DNA of 64,000 nt from Hippopus hippopus. Lineage: Eukaryota; Mollusca; Bivalvia; Cardiida; Cardiidae. Positions 49,601 through 55,600 of the stretch are shown piece by piece (within the stretch, counting starts at the first letter, position 1; each line of letters opens with the position of its first letter). The stretch is from contig OX328109.1 of the NCBI GenBank assembly GCA_946811185.2, positions 42,516,129 to 42,580,128 of the forward strand, in the 5' to 3' direction. The position numbers and the translations under genes were made by a program. The notes under the pieces were generated by a model. That model ran no database searches. It saw only the letters and a program-made list of their open reading frames with translations, and was not told the DNA's origin.

Positions 49601-52600
49601 TTGGTTTATTATTTATATTTGTTTATATATCTTTTTGTAGTAACACAAAGCAAATCTATTTGCAGAAGACCTATCTGAATTAAAAACACTTAAATGCTGG
49701 CAATAAATCTTCTTTGCTTCGTGGCATTGAGCATGGAACCATGATTCCTGAGCATATGTATTGCTTTTATCGAAAGGTTTCATACGCGTATGTTTAAATA
49801 GCGGATTCCCGATTTCACTTATTTTCTCCGAGAATAATCTCACCATTCTTTCAATTGACTGAATATCATGGGAATCTGTGTTTCCAGTAATACAATTAAA
49901 CTCTGGTAGCTTGCCAATAATGCCGCGCCTGACCTGTATCAGTACTTTTTACAAATCCATTAAGCCCCCTTTTCACAGAGCATGGCACAAATTAAATGTT
50001 TCTGCAAACCACTGGCAGTATTTACCAACCAGTTTTAATTCAATTCTGATTCTAAATTCTACATCTAGTCATCTGATTTGCTTAAACAGACGTCTCAAGT
50101 AAAAGAATGGCGAATTTGAAAAGTAGAAGTGAAAAATTATTTACATTTGTTGATGAATACGGCACCAGTGTTCAGAGTTAAAAAATTCCCCCCAAATATA
50201 CGTAAAATGTAATTAAAAAAAGATAAAAGTGTTTTTCTTTAGTCACATTGTTTTAAAAAAAATAAATGTGTGTTTATGAGAGAATCAGCTATATTTGTCG
50301 TTTACAGCATTATGATGGTGATATTGGTGACCTTGAGCTGACCTTTTGCTATGAAGAAGACTGTATGGGAAAGCTGGAAACCAATGAACTGGTACCAGGA
50401 GGGAAAGCAATCCCTGTCAACACTGAAAACAGGTGACACAAGGCTTTGCCAATTGATCAAGTGTTTGTTTCATCCTGTGGAAGAAGGCTCTTGAAAACAT
50501 TGCAGTAAAAGGAGAAAATGCTGGTAACCAGCATTTTCTCCTTTTACCACAATGTTTTCTAAGATTTCAAAGACAAACCTCATTGTTTTAGCCACATTTA
50601 AGTTGACATTTTCAAATGCATTAAGTATAGACAAGTATAAAGTTTTCTCATTTGGTAAAAGAAACACATGGATACTTACAAAAGAAGAATGTTTATTTAG
50701 ATGAAAAGGAAGCATTGCTGGAAAGGAGAAAGATGCTCGTAACAAACAATAGCTCCTTTTTTACAGTGTTTTCAAAAGATGGCCTTTAAATGGGCGTATA
50801 CATATACACTCACATAATTACGGGTGATAAAACTTTTAGGAGGTTAACCGCAACCCTTGAGATTATTTTCTTTTTGAACTGAAAACTGGTGGAAAACTTG
50901 ATTCAAGCATCGAGGAATATAGAACTCTTCAGAAATCAACATCATTGAGGAAATTCTACTTTTCTTGCAGCAGTTGCAAATTTAAACTGTTGCTGAAGGG
51001 ATTGAAAGTGTGTTTTTGTGGTGTTATAGGCTGTACATAAATAATGCAACTATTCAGCTTTTTCTCGAAATTTTTCAAAGTAACAGTGAAATACTGTAAA
51101 GGATGTTTGGGGCATTATTGCAGAATTGTGAGAAAGGGTAGATCAAGATCATACAGTATGTAGCCTAGGATTTTCACTGTCTAATATTTTGTAAGATGCA
51201 CTGGCTAAAACAGCCTGAATATGCAAAATTTTGGTTCTCTCACTGGTCAGACTGAAATGTTTTGTTTCTGTTTAATAAACCTAAGAAGCACTGATTAAAC
51301 ATAAAAGACATTTTCGTTCATGAAATAAGGGGCAAATAATTGCAATTTAAGGCTGCTCTTGTCAAAGATGGTCCCAGCAAAGCCTACAGTTTAAAGATCA
51401 GACTGCACATATTTTGCAGTTCAATCTCATTCCACACTGATTGTGAAGCCAACTAAAGTTGTGAAAAGGTCAATAACAGTAGTGTTCAACTGTTTTCCAG
51501 AATTCGCTATGTTCATCTGATGGCTCATTTCCGGATGTACAGACAAATTAAGGAACAGACAACAGCTTTTATACGAGGGTTTAAATCTGTTGTAAACAGT
51601 GACTGGTTGAGCATGTTTTCCTCTCCAGAGTTACAGATGTTAATCTCTGGGGACACAGCTGATGTAGATATAGGTGATCTCAGGTAAAAATACAGAAATT
51701 TTTTACTTTTTCATGTTTTTAGAGTTGAGTATTTGGTGCAAAAAGGAAGCATGATATTTTACCTTCCTCATGAATATGTAATTATCTATTTTCAACTTAT
51801 ACTTATTAATTTACACTTATGTACATGTACACAGTTTTTGACAACATTATAGACAAAGAAACAATTGAGCCATGTATTGACAAAAAGGGGCATAATGCAT
51901 CTCTGTGATACATGACTCAAAGCAAGTGATCACATAATTATGGATCCAGATCAGCCCCATTTTTAACAACAGACTTAATCATGAGGCACACTGGACATAC
52001 CTTGGACATACAAAAAATTGACCAATAGCGAAAAGTTTCGGCCCAGGTCAGCCGGTGTGGACTGCGTAGGCTGACCTGGGTTGATACTTTTTGCAGATGC
52101 ATTAAGCCCCGTTTTTAGCTCCACTGGCCGAAGGCCAGCGAGCTATTGTCATGGCGTTGTGTCGGTCGTGCGTCCGTCCGTCCGTTCGTCCGTGCGTGCG
52201 TCCGTAAACTTTTTCTTTAAAAAACTTCTCCTCAGAAACTATTGACTGGATTTTTACCAAATTTCACAGGAATGTTCCTTTGGTGGTCCTCTTTCATATT
52301 CCTTCAAATAATTGTGTTCCATGAAGAATTCTGGTTGCCATGGCAACCAAAGTAAAAAATCTTTAAAAATCTTCTCCTCCCAAACCGCTATTTGGATAGC
52401 ATTATTATTTTGCAGGAATGTTCCTTAGATACAGGTTTACAGAATTCGTTAAAAAAAAAAAGATCTGTCAAAAAACATGGCTTTTATGGGAGACTCATTT
52501 TCCTTTTATGGTATAAAGTAAAATCTTTGAAAAATTTCTTTTCTAAAACTATTCATTGGATTTCATTGTTGTTTTGCAGGTAAGTTCCTATGGTGGTTGT

Positions 52601-55600
52601 CTACCAAATTGTTTCTTCAGTGAGCTAAAATGCAGGATTGAATGATAATTGTTAAAAACTTCCTTTCGCCATTATAGAAATATCAGGCCTGTGGAGCGAT
52701 ACAGGCGCTCAAGCGCCTCTAGTTACAGAGCATGGCTCAATTGTTTTTTAAAAGTCAATTGTTTCTTATTCCCAAGAGATGTTGTAAATATCTGTTTGGT
52801 ATTGCATCTGCTGTAAACACTAAAAATAGGTTGACTCTTTACCAGTTGATGAAATGTAAGACTTGTCTAATTTGAACACATTTTGCAGACAACAAATTTG
52901 ATTTTGCTTAAATGATGGGATTTGTTTTTGGAAGGGGAAGAAATCATTGAGATAAAAGGAATAACTGCTGGTTACCAGTAATTTCTTTTTTTTTCCATGA
53001 AGATTTCAAATACCTTTTTTTTTTTTTGTGGTCATAAAATCAGTATTGTTTGGTAAAGGGTGTGGAGTAAAAATAGGGGGAAAAATGGACACAAAAAACA
53101 GAATTTATTGATTCTGAATTATACATTATTACAAGTGAAAAAATATTGAGCAGAGACAGTTTCAATATTTGGGTTGTCTTGTCATAATGTAGAAGTAAAA
53201 TTAAAAGATGAAGACAATTTATGCAGATGATTGAAGGATGAAATAGGAATCTCATAAATATGAATCTGATTTATAGTTTGTTATGTTTAGAACATGTTAC
53301 TTGTTTGTTTAGTTTAAACATATTTATTTTACATCGATTGAGAAACAAGTTCTTACAACTTATACTAATCTCTCTCGATTCTGCTTCCTGGGAACTACAC
53401 CAGCACTCGCGCCGAATGTGTGGGCCAATGAAAAATCCCAAAGTGGACACCCGCTCCCGGGTATCCAACTCGGGACTTTTGGTAACGAGGATGACGCTCT
53501 ACCTCACGACCACGGACACCACATTTGTTTGTTTGTTTATTTGTTTGTTTGTTTGCTTGTTTATTAGAGAAATGCTTGTACTAATTGATACCATTTGTAG
53601 ACAACAAATGAAATGATTCTGAAATAATGAGATTTGTCAGTGGAAGTTAAGGTCATATTATTGGAAGAGGGGAAATAGCTGGTTTTCAGTGTTTTCTCAT
53701 TTTCCCACATTTCAACATCTTTCTTCCCCTGTGCGGTAAAAAATGTATTGTTAAGTAGAAGGCTTAATATCTTTGTAACATATTTCTAATCTCTTTTTCA
53801 GAAAACACACACAGTATTACGGGGGTTACCATAACAACCATAAAGTCATCAACTGGCTGTGGGATATCCTTGAGCATGACTTTAACCCTCTGGACAGGGG
53901 AGCATTTTTGAAGGTAAAATTATTTATGCCCTGTAAGAAAAGGCTTTTGAAAACATTGAGGGAAAAGGAGAAAATGCTGGTATCCAGCATTTTCTCCTTT
54001 TCCCACAATGTTTTCTATCCGATCAAAGACAGAAATAACCAATTTAGCAACATTTAATCTGTCGTCTGCAAATGCTTTGAGTTTGGTCCAGTCAAAAATT
54101 TTGTCATTTGGTAAAGAGTTAAGTTTGTCTAGATCATGAGCCTTTTATCAAAACTTAGAATGAAAATATGTTGTTTTTTTTTTTAAATAACATTAGCCGC
54201 AGTGTTGACAAAATGTAGACTCTTCACCAGATAAAAAATTTGTACATAGTGAAAGGATTTTTTGCAGTGGACAATTTCAGTTAGCCATTAGAAAGGTAGA
54301 AAAGATCATGGGAAAAGTAGAAACAGCATTTTCTCAAGATAACTTCAAAAGCAATCTTCCTCAGATAGGTAAAAACTCTGGCTGGTTTGGTAAATGGTTA
54401 AAATACTGCTTCAATTTTAATGGAAGATAATTTCTTTTTTCTTCTTTCAGTTTGTTACAAGCTGTTCGAAACCACCATTACTGGGTTTTGCTCATTTAGA
54501 GCCCCCATTCTCCATTAGATGTGTTGAAGTTAGCGATGAACAGGTAAAACTAATCTGTCTTCTTTATATGGCTGTAAATTTTGATAACTATGGAAAAAAT
54601 CACAGAGATTTAGCAAAACTCTTCGCTTGTTGCAGTATTTATTTGTCTCTTTGTCGAAACATTTTGAGTTCCTTTGATGTGTAGTTGATTTCATATCACT
54701 GGATATTGTAGTATTAGTTATAATACATGTAATAGTCATCAATAATTATGATAATAAAGACATTCAAGTTGTCAACAAGGCTTTCTTCTTTTCATTTGTA
54801 ATATGTTCTTCCAAGCCTGTTGTGCAAGAAGTTTTGCAAGAAGTGTGGATCATAATATATGAGCCATGCTCTGTGAAAAGGGGGCTTAATGCATCTGCGA
54901 AAAGTATCGACCCAGGTCAGCCTGTGCAGTCCGTGCAGGCTGACCTGGGCCGAAACTTTTCGCTATTGGTCAATTTTCTGTATGTCCAAGGTCAAGTTTA
55001 CCTCATGATTTAGTCAGTTTTTAAAAAAAAAAAAAAAAAGGTGGCTATGGATCCATAAGCATATGATGGCTAGCTTAGTACCATGTATCACGGAGATGCA
55101 TTAAGCCCCCTTTTCACAGAGCATAGCTCATATTTATCCACAAGACTTTATACGCGACTTTTATGTCTTATTGCTGTTGAGGTATAAATAAAGGTTATTA
55201 AACAGCTGATGAGGGCCTGAAAGTGATATCGGGCTGCCACCTTGATGTCTGCACTGAAATTTGAATGCCTTGCCCAATGGACTTTCCAAATCTAAAGGCT
55301 TGGTCAGACCGGCTAACGGATATGTAACGGGGGGAAAACGGACAAAAACATGCAGAATTTGGTTATCCGGTGACAAAATTCATCTCCTCTGCCGTTCGAG
55401 GCTAACGCGATCGGTGTGTGGAGCGAGGAAGCCACACAATGACCGCACGAGTACCGCACATGTAACAGAAAAAAATGCACGTTTAACGGATATGTACAGG
55501 ATAATAAACGGTCTATTAACGGATATCACCGTACAAGTAAGGGACTTGTACCGGATAAAACGGAAGTGCAACGCATGAGAACCGGACAAAACGTACGATG

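Noticed and set aside
53260..53616. 118-residue open frame
   Set aside because: It is built from a tRNA-like SINE fragment and a TTTG microsatellite.
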